From positions 2,790,001 through 2,854,000 of the forward strand of contig NZ_WLYX01000001.1 of the NCBI RefSeq assembly GCF_009707705.1: 64,000 nt of DNA, given 5' to 3'. The notes under the pieces were generated by a model. The model was not told the DNA's origin and did no database searches. It saw only the letters and a program-made list of their open reading frames with translations. Position 1 is the first letter of the stretch. Every line of letters starts with the position of its first letter. Origin of the DNA: Paludibacterium denitrificans. Its GTDB lineage: Bacteria; Pseudomonadota; Gammaproteobacteria; Burkholderiales; Chromobacteriaceae. The translations under genes and the position numbers were made by a program. Below, piece after piece: positions 52,600 to 61,370 of this stretch.

Positions 52600-52834
52600 G
52601 AGATACCCTTTGCGTTATCGTGTTCAGGAGTGGCTCGCCGAGCGGTTTAGATGGGTTCAATACCCACGGCAAGAGTTCATCCCACGAAACCAGACAACAA
52701 AAAAGACAGATAATGACTGGCTTGATAAGTTGCTGAGATGGATGATGTTCGGCTATGCGATGTGGTGGATTTTTTCGTCTGTATTGGCTGTTATCGCGTT
52801 TTTCGTTATTGCGTCTTTTGGGAAAGAGCCATAA
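52598..52834 (+). CDS. Small membrane protein, candidate prophage moron
   Basis: 78 residues: a basic N-terminal half (RYRVQEWLAERFRWVQYPRQ) and a C-terminal hydrophobic stretch (YAMWWIFSSVLAVIAFFVIA). It is encoded on the opposite strand to the tail genes, and its ATG overlaps the tape-measure ATG. The next gene starts immediately after its stop (TAAATG). No family recognised. An accessory lysogenic gene is likely from position and orientation. Confidence 0.6.
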   Translation: MRYPLRYRVQEWLAERFRWVQYPRQEFIPRNQTTKKTDNDWLDKLLRWMMFGYAMWWIFSSVLAVIAFFVIASFGKEP

Positions 52835-53260
52835 ATGAGAGTTTCTTTAATTTACGTGATTTTTTTTACACTATTCGTCTCTGGTTGTTCAAAGGTGGAA
52901 CCAAGCATTTGCTATAGCGATGAAACAAAAAACACGGTAGGGACGTTAATAGAGAAAGAGCTAAATAACTTAGGAGAACATGCCTATAATATTGCTGTAG
53001 ACAGAGGGTTTCATCCTATTGGAAAGGTAGAAACACCAATAAATGTTACTGGTTTCGTTGCGAAATCAATTGATAAAGATTCTGGAAGTGCTACCTGTGC
53101 ATTTTCTTTTGAAATGACAATGTCTGGTGGAAAAGACAATACCTTCACTAGCAAGGGATTAGTTCAATTCACCAGCATGCAGGGAGAGAATGGAAGAACC
53201 GTTTCGCTTAACGAAAATGATTTGATATCCATCGTTAACTCCATGCACCGAGCAAAATAA
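52835..53260 (+). CDS. Lipoprotein of unknown function, candidate prophage moron
   Basis: 141 residues with a lipoprotein signal peptide (MRVSLIYVIFFTLFVSGC, lipobox VSGC). The mature part is polar, with three further Cys/Trp-free beta-like stretches and CAFSFEMTMSG. The base composition is clearly more A+T-rich than that of the flanking tail genes, and it is followed by its own terminator. These are moron features. It may alter the envelope or block superinfection; no homology supports this. Confidence 0.6.
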   Translation: MRVSLIYVIFFTLFVSGCSKVEPSICYSDETKNTVGTLIEKELNNLGEHAYNIAVDRGFHPIGKVETPINVTGFVAKSIDKDSGSATCAFSFEMTMSGGKDNTFTSKGLVQFTSMQGENGRTVSLNENDLISIVNSMHRAK

Positions 53261-53261
53261 A

Positions 53262-53288
53262 CAAACCCGGCCTTGTCCGGGTTTTTTG
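53262..53288 (+). terminator. Terminator of the moron pair
   Basis: AAACCCGG / CCGGGTTT stem around CCTTGT with six T. Confidence 0.85.
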
Positions 53289-53293
53289 CATTA

Positions 53294-53773
53294 CTACCCG
53301 TCATACCCCAAGCTCGGGTGTATCCGCTCGCCACCCACCAGCCCTGAAACAGCCGCGTTACCAATCGTGCGTAGGATAAAGTCCATGCTCCGGAACGCGG
53401 CAGGCCCAATGACTGGACGGGGCGGAATAGTTAGCGTGCCGAGTTCGTGGTAGAACAGCTTCTTGTTTTTTGAGCCGACCACGGCCTCAAGTCCATGTAC
53501 TTCATGCGTGATGCTGTCGCGCATCTCGCCGGTTCTGAGCAGCGGCGCGTCGACAGGGTAGCCATTCCCGGCCTTTTCCTGCTCGGTCGAGTCAGCCAGA
53601 TCAGCCCAAGCCGGGAATGGCCCGGACGCTTGCTGGTAGTGGCCAATCTCGTCCTTGGCGGTCTGCTCGATCTTCTTGGCGCACTTTTCCAGTCCATGCT
53701 GTAACTCAACCACCTGCATGGCTGGAAGGGCGGCAAGGTGAAGGGCCAAGTCCCCGAGGCTTTTAAACTCCAT
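53294..53773 (-). CDS. Phage tail completion / HK97 gp10-like protein
   Basis: 159 residues. Start at MEFKSLGDLALHL. The segment ADSTEQEKAGNGYPVDAPLL followed by LRTGEMRDSITHEV is typical of minor tail or head-tail completion proteins (LLRTGxLRxS motif). It overlaps the stop of the chaperone fusion upstream. Family level is moderately sure; exact role is not. Confidence 0.7.
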   Translation of the reverse strand: MEFKSLGDLALHLAALPAMQVVELQHGLEKCAKKIEQTAKDEIGHYQQASGPFPAWADLADSTEQEKAGNGYPVDAPLLRTGEMRDSITHEVHGLEAVVGSKNKKLFYHELGTLTIPPRPVIGPAAFRSMDFILRTIGNAAVSGLVGGERIHPSLGYDG

Positions 53774-54347
53774 CCTTGCGCTCCTTGAACTGCATGGCGT
53801 GCCAGTCGAACTCGTTGCCTTCAAACTCGCTGAACGTGATCGACATGGCCATCTGCTCATGCTTCATCAGCCGCTCCACATCAAACACTTTGTCGAAGGG
53901 AACCCCATTTCTCACCAGCCAACAGCGGCTGCGGAAATCGGGGTTCTTCGCTAGTTTTTTGCGGCGGCCTGCTCAGTCGATTGCGTGGCTTTTTCCATCT
54001 CGGCTTTGGCCGCCTCGAACTTGGCCATCAGGTGAGCGTTGATGGATGCCATACCTTCGGTACCCAGCTGCTTGAGCATGGCCTCGATCTGGGCCACAGA
54101 GCCGGGGAAGCCGAAGAACTCGTCATCGATGCTTTCCACCATGGCGGCTTAGCAGGGCGAAGCCGTTCATGTAGGTGGGGTTGGCGGCGACATCGCCACC
54201 CACGGCCATGACGAGACGCGCTTGCTGCAGCGGGTCCAGCTCGCGCAGGGTAATCACGCGGCCCTTGCTATCGGTGACGGTTTCTTTGGTCGGAGCAGCC
54301 GGTTTCGCGGCTTCCTGCGGGGTATCGTGTACTTTTACTGCTGCCAT
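53763..54347 (-). CDS. Phage tail assembly chaperones, G and -1 frameshift G-T product (one A-lesion)
   Basis: The zero frame (54347 to 53951, about 131 residues after repair) starts MAAVKVHDTPQEAAKP and ends EQAAAKN at TAG. Just before that stop is A AAA AAC (53954-53960), a canonical -1 slippery heptamer. The -1 frame continues ..KKLAKNPDFRSRCWLVRNG.. to a stop at 53763. Two tail assembly chaperones made by slippage just upstream of the tape-measure gene are a conserved feature of tailed phages. The A-lesion at 54147-54153 (GCTAAGC for GCCGGC) otherwise splits the gene. No signal or membrane segments. Confidence 0.75.
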
Positions 54348-54437
54348 TTCGTTGTCCTCTCGTCAAAAGTCGTCAGGTTGGCGTGGCTGGCTAAGCGACG
54401 AACCCGGCCACGGTGCCCCGCTGCCACGCCGAAGGTG

Positions 54438-54869
54438 TTACGCCACTTTCTTGCGGCGGCGCGCGGTCCAGGTGAACTCTTGAGCGACGGTTTTCTCTCC
54501 GCTCGCGTCACCGGCATCGGTCAGGTGCAACTGCACGTTTTCGTATCGGTAAACCGACACCGAGCCGTTCGATTCGGTGATGGTTTCCGTGATGGTGGAC
54601 GGATCACGGTTGACGCCGTTGAAGTAGTCGTCTTCCCACTTGGCCTGCCAGTCATCGGCGGTCGAGTTGGTGCGCTCGATGATGATGGTGCCGTTCCAGC
54701 CCTTCGGCCATTGCAGCTCATCCGTCTGCCCGTTGAGCGGGACGATCTCCTGTGTGCCCACCTTGGGCTTGCGCGTGAACTTGGTGATCTTGTCGAACCG
54801 CAACACACCGCTGGAAGTCATCACATCCAACGCAACGTCACGGCCAATCGTATAGCCTTGTAGCGGCAT
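54438..54869 (-). CDS. Phage tail tube-like protein
   Basis: 143 residues, intact, immediately downstream of the sheath gene, where the tube gene lies in contractile-tailed phages. MPLQGYTIGRDVALDVMTSS, GWNGTIIIERTNSTADDWQA and FTWTARRRKKVA suggest a beta-barrel tube fold. Assigned by position and size. Confidence 0.65.
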   Translation of the reverse strand: MPLQGYTIGRDVALDVMTSSGVLRFDKITKFTRKPKVGTQEIVPLNGQTDELQWPKGWNGTIIIERTNSTADDWQAKWEDDYFNGVNRDPSTITETITESNGSVSVYRYENVQLHLTDAGDASGEKTVAQEFTWTARRRKKVA

Positions 54870-54910
54870 ATCTCATACTCCGGAGGAGAAGCCCTTTCGG
54901 GCCTCTGTGG

Positions 54911-56470
54911 TTAGCGTGGCGAGGTGGATACGGTGATGGACACAGAGCCACCGCCTTCGACGTTGATCAGGAAGTAGCGCACCACGTTCAGGTATTTCAC
55001 CTGCACGTCGGCCTGCATATAGCCCAGCGCCACGCGGCTGTCCGGGTTGTTGGTCTTGTCGATCTGCACCGAGAAGGCCGGACCGCCGTTCGGGTCTCCG
55101 ATCATGGCGCCGCCTGATCTGGTTGGGTCTGCCAAGTTCGCGAGGAACGACTCCAACGTGCTTTTCTTCTCGCGGCGCAGGTCAACGGTCTGGTTCTGGC
55201 CCACCACGTCGCCGAACGAAGCGGCCAGCGTCAGCGCGATGAAGTTGGTCATCCGCGTGTAGGTGTCGCCGTTCTGCGTCGGGTTGCTGGAGCAGTTCAG
55301 GCCGGAGCGGTGGCCGAAGTAGTTGCCGCCCGGGCACGGGTTGGTGATCACATCCAGACGTGCGGTGTTGATCGCGCCGATTTCCGGCAGGCTGTACGGC
55401 TGGTTGGCCAACTGGCGCTGCGTTGCCACCACATTGCGTAGCGGCTTGTTCAGCGGCGAGATATGCGGAGCCAACGCGGCAAGCTCGGCGGCCGCGAAGG
55501 TCGCCGGAGCCAGCATGCGGTTGACGCCGTTTACCTGGTCGTACCAATACACCCAGTCACCTACCAGCACCTTGAGCGCGTAGCCATCGCAGCCAGCAGT
55601 GTTCAGAGAGGTCGATACGGTCGTATAGGACGCACCAGCCGGGCCTTGCGTCGGCAGGTAAGCGCCTTCAGACAAGCCATAGGTCAGCATCGACGGCCAT
55701 TGCGTCGAGTCTGTGACGTCCACCAGGTTGATCACCTGCGCATTGGTGCCGCGCAGTGCGTACAGGCCCTTGCGAGTGGTGCCATCCATGCCGATCAATA
55801 CCGAATCGGTCAGCGTGGTGGCGCCGTCCGTGCCGCCAGCAAACGCATAGGTATTGGTCGTATTCGGCGCGGCAGAAGAAGTGCCGATCGATGCCACCAC
55901 CAGCTGCGACGGGCCACGGATGCCGGACTGTCCGTTGTTTACTGCGTTGACGAGCCCCTGCCAGAAAGCAGATCCGGAGCCGGTCAGGTTGTCGAAAACT
56001 TCCGGGTTCTGGCCCGGCATGATAACGGTCAGCTTGAAGCTGCCAACGGCGGTGCCAGAGATGCTGGCCTGTAGGTTGTTGCCGAGCGTGCCGGTGTAGA
56101 TGCCGGTCAGCGTAGCGCCAGTCACCGGCGTGCCTGCGGTATCTTTCAGCGCGACACTGGCGGCCACATCGGTGCTATCCGTCACACGCACAGCGCGGAT
56201 GTTGGAGGCGCCAAGTTGCAGCGACACGGCCACGGCGGTGGCAAGGTCATACTTGCGCACCTGCGGCTGGCCGATCATGCGTTGCTGGTCGACGGCAGAG
56301 CCGATCAGGAACGGGCTGTTCACCGGCCCCCAGCTGGCGACACCAACGATGCCGAGAACGTCCGTCGCTACGCCATTGATGAAGCGGGTTTTCGGCGGCA
56401 CGACCTGCACATACAGATCGGGCGCCGACAGTGCGGCAGTATTCAAGCTGCCAGCCTGATAAATGGGCAT
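54911..56470 (-). CDS. Phage contractile tail sheath protein
   Basis: 519 residues, intact. The N-terminal APDLYVQVVPPKTRFINGV and GVASWGPVNSPFLIGS, and the C-terminal DLRREKKSTLESFLANL and VRYFLINVEGGGSVSI, are typical of tail sheath proteins. This identifies the prophage as a myovirus-type element. Confidence 0.85.
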   Translation of the reverse strand: MPIYQAGSLNTAALSAPDLYVQVVPPKTRFINGVATDVLGIVGVASWGPVNSPFLIGSAVDQQRMIGQPQVRKYDLATAVAVSLQLGASNIRAVRVTDSTDVAASVALKDTAGTPVTGATLTGIYTGTLGNNLQASISGTAVGSFKLTVIMPGQNPEVFDNLTGSGSAFWQGLVNAVNNGQSGIRGPSQLVVASIGTSSAAPNTTNTYAFAGGTDGATTLTDSVLIGMDGTTRKGLYALRGTNAQVINLVDVTDSTQWPSMLTYGLSEGAYLPTQGPAGASYTTVSTSLNTAGCDGYALKVLVGDWVYWYDQVNGVNRMLAPATFAAAELAALAPHISPLNKPLRNVVATQRQLANQPYSLPEIGAINTARLDVITNPCPGGNYFGHRSGLNCSSNPTQNGDTYTRMTNFIALTLAASFGDVVGQNQTVDLRREKKSTLESFLANLADPTRSGGAMIGDPNGGPAFSVQIDKTNNPDSRVALGYMQADVQVKYLNVVRYFLINVEGGGSVSITVSTSPR

Positions 56471-56534
56471 TGTCTAGCTCCATAAATGCAAAAACCCGCC
56501 ACAGGGGCGGGTTCAAGTTGTTTGAGGTAGCGGC

Positions 56535-56693
56535 TTATTCGGCGGCTGGCGTCTTGTTGACGTAGCTGGCGCACTCGCCAGACAGCACTTTGTCGATTTC
56601 ATTCGGGTCAGTGATGCGCTGGCCCTTTTGGTAGTCGGCAAAGGGGTGGATGACCACCAGCACAAAGGCCGTGGCGTCTTGCTCATAGGGCAT
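56535..56693 (-). CDS. Small phage protein between sheath and tail genes
   Basis: 52 residues: MPYEQDATAFVLVVIHPFAD, YQKGQRITDPNEIDKVLSGE and a short tail. The stop of the preceding gene lies 4 bases upstream. Small proteins with a YxKGxxITD segment are frequent at this place in related prophages. Function unknown. Confidence 0.6.
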   Translation of the reverse strand: MPYEQDATAFVLVVIHPFADYQKGQRITDPNEIDKVLSGECASYVNKTPAAE

Positions 56694-56696
56694 GGA

Positions 56697-57521
56697 TTAC
56701 TCCTGAATGGTGCGGATGGTCTGGCCGCTGTTCTGGTTGATGACGTTGATAACCGGGGCGATAACCTGCGGCGCGTCGACGGTTTGCGTCGTGGCGTAGT
56801 CAACCGTGTAGATCAGGTCACGGCGGTACATGCCACTTTTCGTTCTGGTCGGTCTGGATCGTGTGGCTGTACAGCAGGATGCCGTGCGAGCCATCGGCAA
56901 AGGCCAGATCGCTTGACACGGCCAGCGCGACATCCACCGGTCCGGCCGTCGCATCGCGTAGCGCCGGGGTCGACGTCCAAACGGTGATCTGGAACTGCTT
57001 TTCCTGCCGCTTGAGTTCACGCATGGCCGTGCCGACCGCGCCGACACGTGCGATGACGCTGTGAGGTGACGGTAGCGTGATGACAGCCCCCGAACTGCTC
57101 GCGCCGGGTATCTGCATAGCCAGTGCCGTGGCAATACTGGTCAGCGTATCCGCTGGCTGCACGGCGTAGGCGTAGCCCTTGCCGTCCACCAGCAGGTAGA
57201 CGTTCTGCGGTGCAGACACCGTACCGCCCAGCGTTACCTGGTTGAGGTTGACCGTCGCTGTCAGCGTTGGCGCACCAGTGGCGGTAATAGTCCACCCCCG
57301 GCCAATATGGCGGCTGGTCTTGCGTTCGGTGGGCAGCGGGTACACGCTGACGTGCACCTTTCCGGCCTTCAGATCGGCTTCCAGTACGTTCGGTGCTTAA
57401 GCCAGCCTGGATAAGCCTTCACCGGTGCGTTGCACACGCTTGGCTGCGAGGTGCCGTGCGGGTAGACAGCGGCCGCGACAAGGCCGGACAGCGTATTGAG
57501 TACGTCGGATAGATCGGCCAT
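56697..57521 (-). CDS. Phage tail-region protein (two lesions)
   Basis: About 274 residues after repair. It starts MADLSDVLNTLSGLVAAAVYP. GCTTAAGC at 57394-57401 breaks the frame and GCCGGC restores ..AYPGWPAPNVLEADLKA. A second shift near 56831 joins ..TDQNEKW to ..YRRDLIYTVDYATT. The protein is beta-rich with a central Ig-like or neck-protein-like stretch. Its place upstream of the sheath suggests a neck or tail-terminator role; this is inference. Confidence 0.6.
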
Positions 57522-57522
57522 C

Positions 57523-58165
57523 TCACACCTGTGCTTGCATGGCGGTGATCCGCCACCCCATGTCGGTCAATTCGGCACTGGAAACGACGTATCGCCGCCC
57601 AAGTTCGTCAGTAATGATGTCGCTGGTTCGCAGCGTCACCCCGTCCCATGCTTCAGCATCAGGATGGCCCACCATGGCGTACGCGTGTCACCGGGCAGCC
57701 CAGCTTCGTTGCGCTCGCCCTTTGTTCCCTGCAGCACACTGGCAGGCCAGCCAGACATCAGCACCTGCTCGGTGTCGGCGGTGTCGCCACCGTAGCCAAT
57801 CTGGCCGACGCCACTATCCATGCTGACGCGCAGCACGTTCACCGTGCGATTGCACTGCACGCAGTAGATCGGCAGCGTGTCCTGCATGGCGGCGACGAAG
57901 TACGTGCCCTGATGGCCAACAAGGAAGTCGCCCGGCTGGACGCTTGTGGCGTCAAACAGGCCAAGCCGGTGGCCTGCCCGTACTTGTTCGGCTGGTTGAA
58001 GGTGAAGTTGGTCGTGAACGAGCAGGGCAGGGATTGCAGCGCGGTCGTGGACAATGGGTTATTGGCCGACGTCGCCCGGAACTGCTGGTAGCTGAAACCG
58101 ATGCGTTTGGCCGCCCGCCCGTAACCCTTGTAGATCTTCGCCTGTAGCGTAGCGCCGTCCATCAT
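57523..58165 (-). CDS. Phage head-tail region protein (one A-lesion)
   Basis: About 215 residues: MMDGATLQAKIYKGYGRAAK.., ..SVQPGDFLVGHQGTYFVAA.., ..ELGRRYVVSSAELTDMGWRI. The frame breaks near 57958-57964, where four bases of GCCGGC are missing (restoring ..ATGLAGLFDATSVQ). Such a protein with a PGDF..QGTYFVA segment is common between connector and tail genes; the exact role is unknown. Its start overlaps the end of the upstream gene. Confidence 0.6.
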
Positions 58166-58422
58166 TCATCCTCGCCCGGCTGTAGGTATTCAACCCGCGA
58201 GTCGATGAAACAGCGCATGTAGTCACGTTTTAGGACTTCAAGCGCGCCAATCATCCCCATCTTGCTTGCCGAATCATCTAGGGTCGGGAAATTGTCGTAA
58301 AAGCAACCGTTTTCATCTTCGATGATCAGCGCAAACTGCTTTACGCGGCCTTCTATGATCATCTGGACCAGCAGGCGCGCCTCTTCAGGCAGGGCGTTCA
58401 CATGTGTGGCATCGATTTCCAT
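58162..58422 (-). CDS. Hypothetical phage protein
   Basis: 86 residues, acidic (ALIIEDENGCFYDNFPTLDD; ends LQPGEDE), intact, overlapping the next gene by 4 bases. No family recognised. Confidence 0.55.
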   Translation of the reverse strand: MEIDATHVNALPEEARLLVQMIIEGRVKQFALIIEDENGCFYDNFPTLDDSASKMGMIGALEVLKRDYMRCFIDSRVEYLQPGEDE

Positions 58423-58423
58423 G

Positions 58424-58825
58424 TCACCCCCTTACCACACGGATACCGCCACCCAATCCAAGTCCGAGGCCCGGTGCTGCACCAATAAACTGGCACATGC
58501 GACGCCGCCATGAATCAAACAGTCGATCCCTGTCAGACTGCTCAAGGGCGTTATGTGTCCAGACGGATGCTTGCGCCGTATCCAGATTGCCGCGAATGCC
58601 GATGATGTCCTGTTCCATGCTGTTGAGCGGCGCAAGGTAGGTATTGATCAGCACTGCCTCTTCACTGGCACTCAAGGTGGTCAGCCGATGATGAAGCGAC
58701 ATGGTCACCATGCCGAACTGCACATAGACCACATCCTGATCGTTGGTGATCGGCATGGTGGTGCCGGTTAAGGCATATCCCATGTAGCGGCGGACATCGG
58801 CCATTTGTGCATCGGTCAATGCCAT
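58424..58825 (-). CDS. Hypothetical phage head-tail connector-region protein
   Basis: 133 residues, intact. MALTDAQMADVRRYMGYALT and a helical middle (LINTYLAPLNSMEQDIIGIR) with a glycine-rich end (GLGLGLGGGIRVVRG). Size and place directly after the capsid genes suggest a head completion or connector protein. Confidence 0.5.
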   Translation of the reverse strand: MALTDAQMADVRRYMGYALTGTTMPITNDQDVVYVQFGMVTMSLHHRLTTLSASEEAVLINTYLAPLNSMEQDIIGIRGNLDTAQASVWTHNALEQSDRDRLFDSWRRRMCQFIGAAPGLGLGLGGGIRVVRG

Positions 58826-58827
58826 TT

Positions 58828-59022
58828 TTAGACCCCTTCGTTGCCGTCCTGCTCATCAGTTTTGGTGTCGTCGGCGGAATCTTCCTTTTTGCCCTTGGAC
58901 TTCTTATTCGACTCATCGAACAGCACGTGATCTTCAGTCAAATCTGACTTGTTGATGATGATGTAACCGAGCGGGTTCAGATCAGTAATTTCGGCGGTGA
59001 TTTTTACGGTTTCAAGTTCCAT
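58828..59022 (-). CDS. Small acidic phage protein after the capsid gene
   Basis: 64 residues with start at MELETVKITAEI. The N-terminal half has a LNPLGYIIINKSDLTEDHVL segment; the C-terminal half is low-complexity, rich in Lys, Asp and Glu (KKSKGKKEDSADD). Function unknown. Confidence 0.55.
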   Translation of the reverse strand: MELETVKITAEITDLNPLGYIIINKSDLTEDHVLFDESNKKSKGKKEDSADDTKTDEQDGNEGV

Positions 59023-59065
59023 GTCAGGCCTCCAGACAGAGGGCCGAAGCCCCCTGCTTTGTCGA

Positions 59066-59996
59066 TTAACCCAGCAATTGGGCGATATGGTTAGACTTGA
59101 TGGCTTGGCAGCCCCAAGCCAGTCGAACGTGGTAAACAAGCTGCATGAACTGGCGATAGACGGCCACGTCAAAAACGATGCCAGTCATCGGGTCTGTAAC
59201 TTGGATAACGTCGTCGGCCATATCCATGGCCACACCATCGGGCCCGATCGGCATTTGCGGAGAACGAGTAATCAGCTGGATGGCGCTGGAGCTGAACGAC
59301 AAGTTCGGCGTTGCCGTGGCGCCAACGGTAACGGCCGTTGCAGACGCCGGGATAGCCTGCAGTAGGCCGGGAGCCGCAATGGTTACCGCGCCAGCCGCTG
59401 CAATACCACCGGTAACAACGTATTTGTTGGAATCGCTAATACAAAGGTGATCGTGTTGCCGCTCAAGATCGTGCCAGTGCCAGTGATCAGGTTGATGCTG
59501 GTGGCGCCGACGGCATAGCCTGCCGTATCGGTGGTGTAGCTTGCGCCGGAGCCCTTGGCGACCGACTGCACCGCATTGGAGTTGCGGATCATCTGACCTT
59601 CCAGTTGGCCGATGATGCCTCGGCGAAGCAGCTCGTCAGTGCCGGATTCATTCACCTTGAACAGCACGTTCTGCTTGCCGCGCAGGTTGGCGATGGCAGA
59701 GGAGCCCAGCACCAGGTTCAGATCGGTTTGCGGAGCTCCGTTATCATCCAGGATCTTGCGAACCTGAGCGATATCGGACAGATCGCCAGCAGTACCAAAC
59801 GGCGCAGTGCCGGGAGTGCCGTAAGCGCGGGAGGCATTCTGGTAAGCAGTGGCGAACAGGTCGGCTTCGATCTGGTTCGACAAGGTACGAAATGCCCTGG
59901 GTGAACTGGTTCATCAGAATGCCACCGTAGGTGCCTAACATTGTTCAGGCCGCGCTGCTCTTCACCATTCCAGCGAATCGGATAGCAGCAGATCGT
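59066..59996 (-). pseudogene. Phage major capsid protein (P22 coat-like), N-terminally truncated
   Basis: About 310 residues. PIRWNGEEQRGLNN, TYGGILMNQFTQAFRTLSNQ, FATAYQNASRAYGTP and DPMTGIVFDVAVYRQFMQ match P22 gp5-like coat proteins. Three lesions interrupt the frame: 59933-59939 (GTTAGGC for GCCGGC, NNAGTYGG), near 59894 (CCAGGG for CCAGG) and 59435-59442 (GTATTAGC for GCCGGC, FAGDSNKYVV). The N-terminal 70-100 residues are missing, because an integrase gene on the other strand begins at about 59997. So the gene is cut by a real deletion in addition to the lesions. Confidence 0.72.
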
Positions 59997-60873
59997 GCTT
60001 ACGATGCTTGGATTCAGGCGGGTGACATGAGCGTCAGCAAGGGGATAACTGATCGAACGGTGTTCAACGCCCACCAATTGGAGCAGGTGCGCGTTCTGTT
60101 GCGCGGCCTGTACGACCTGATGCCGCAGATGGAAGTTGGAGCGTGGATGTCTTTTGTGGAAAACGCAGCCCGGCGCTGGAACAAGTATGCCAAAAAGTCA
60201 GTGTTCGGCCATTCAAGAGGCGGGAAGAAATTAAGGATGATGACGTCGACCCGTTCACGCAGGAAGAGCAGTCGGCCATCCTCGCCCAGCTTACCGGGCA
60301 TGGCCACAACCTTTTGAAGTTCGCATTCTGGACAGGCATGCGAACAAGTGAGCTTGTGGCGCTCGAGTGGTCAGACATCGACTTTGTGCGTGGCTATGCG
60401 AGAGTAACCAAAGCACTGACTCAGGCCGCAATGGATTTTGAGACACCAAAGACGCGGGCCGGAAAGCGTGATGTAAAGCTCCTAGCGCTTAAGCACTAGA
60501 GGCAATCAGTGCGCAGAAATCGTTGTCATTCCTGCATCCATCCGGTCGAGTGTTCCTGAATCCGAGGACTGGAAAGCCGTGGGAGGGTGACCAAGCTATC
60601 CGCAAGACGCTATGGCAGCACGCGTTGAAACGGGCAGGGGTTCGCTACCGGCGTCCATACCAGACGCGGCACACCTTCGCTTCAATGATGCTATCGGCAG
60701 GTGAGTCACCCATGTGGGTAGCCCGTCAGATGGGCCACTCGTCATGGCTTATGATCGGAAGAGTTTACGGAAAGTGGATACCGGATCAGGCTGATGCGGC
60801 AGGTGAAAAGGCAGTGGCCGCATTTAGCGGCCACGGAGTAAAACAAATGCTGGCAAAAAAGCTGGCAGAATGA
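59997..60873 (+). pseudogene. Phage integrase at ssrA, N-terminally truncated
   Basis: Tyrosine recombinase of about 292 remaining residues. The first catalytic Arg is in WTGMRTSELVALEW; then YQTRHTFASMMLSAG, VARQMGHSSW and the Tyr in IGRVYGKWIP. Two lesions: one A missing in AAAAA near 60194, and GCTTAAGC at 60487-60494 (restores LLAPALEAISAQKS). No start codon fits upstream, where the frame runs into the capsid gene. It ends 74 bases from the ssrA 3' end, so ssrA is the likely attachment site. Confidence 0.78.
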
Positions 60874-60946
60874 GCCAAATATAGCCAATTACAGCCAGAT
60901 TCTTACCATTTAGCAAATCGTAACTACTTGATTTTGCTAGGAAAAG

Positions 60947-61309
60947 TGGTGGAGCTTAGGGAATCGAACCCGCGTCCGAAAGTCCTCTACAGTGAGTTCT
61001 ACATACTTAGCCGTGTCATTTGGATTTAACTCCGGGTCACGCCGACGGGCAGGCTGGACTGGAGCGAGTCACCTATTGTTTCGCGTTGGATCAAGTGACC
61101 CGGTACAACGCTAGCTGATGTAAAGTGACACTGCAGCGGTTTGACCCACCCGACCCATCAGCGAATCGTTGCAGTGTCTGGCGCGATTAAGCAGCCAGAG
61201 CGTAAGTTTCGTCGTTTGCGACTATATAAATTCAGTGTTTAACGGGGTGACTGAAATCCCGGTATGCCCTCAGCTGCTTTGTAACCCCCGTCGAAACCAG
61301 GTCGGCCCC
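60947..61309 (-). ncRNA. ssrA: Transfer-messenger RNA
   Basis: 363 bases. The 5' end GGGGCCGACCTGGTTTCGAC is typical. The tag reading frame is GCA AAC GAC GAA ACT TAC GCT CTG GCT GCT TAA, that is ANDETYALAA, the tag used by Neisseria and relatives. The 3' part has the T-arm GGGTTCGATTCCC and ends CTCCACCA. It rescues stalled ribosomes. The prophage integrase lies next to its 3' end, a frequent integration site. Confidence 0.95.
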
Positions 61310-61370
61310 AAATGCAGTAAGTCGGTCAAGTATACAGACAAGCAATAAGGCTTAGCCAGTTCCTTTTTTC

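Noticed and set aside
4543..60494. Repeated CTTAAG / GCTTAAGC strings as a new insertion footprint, stop cassette or regulatory site
   Set aside because: They sit exactly where GCCGGC restores conserved protein motifs, vary in form and length, and hit essential genes; base-calling error explains them.
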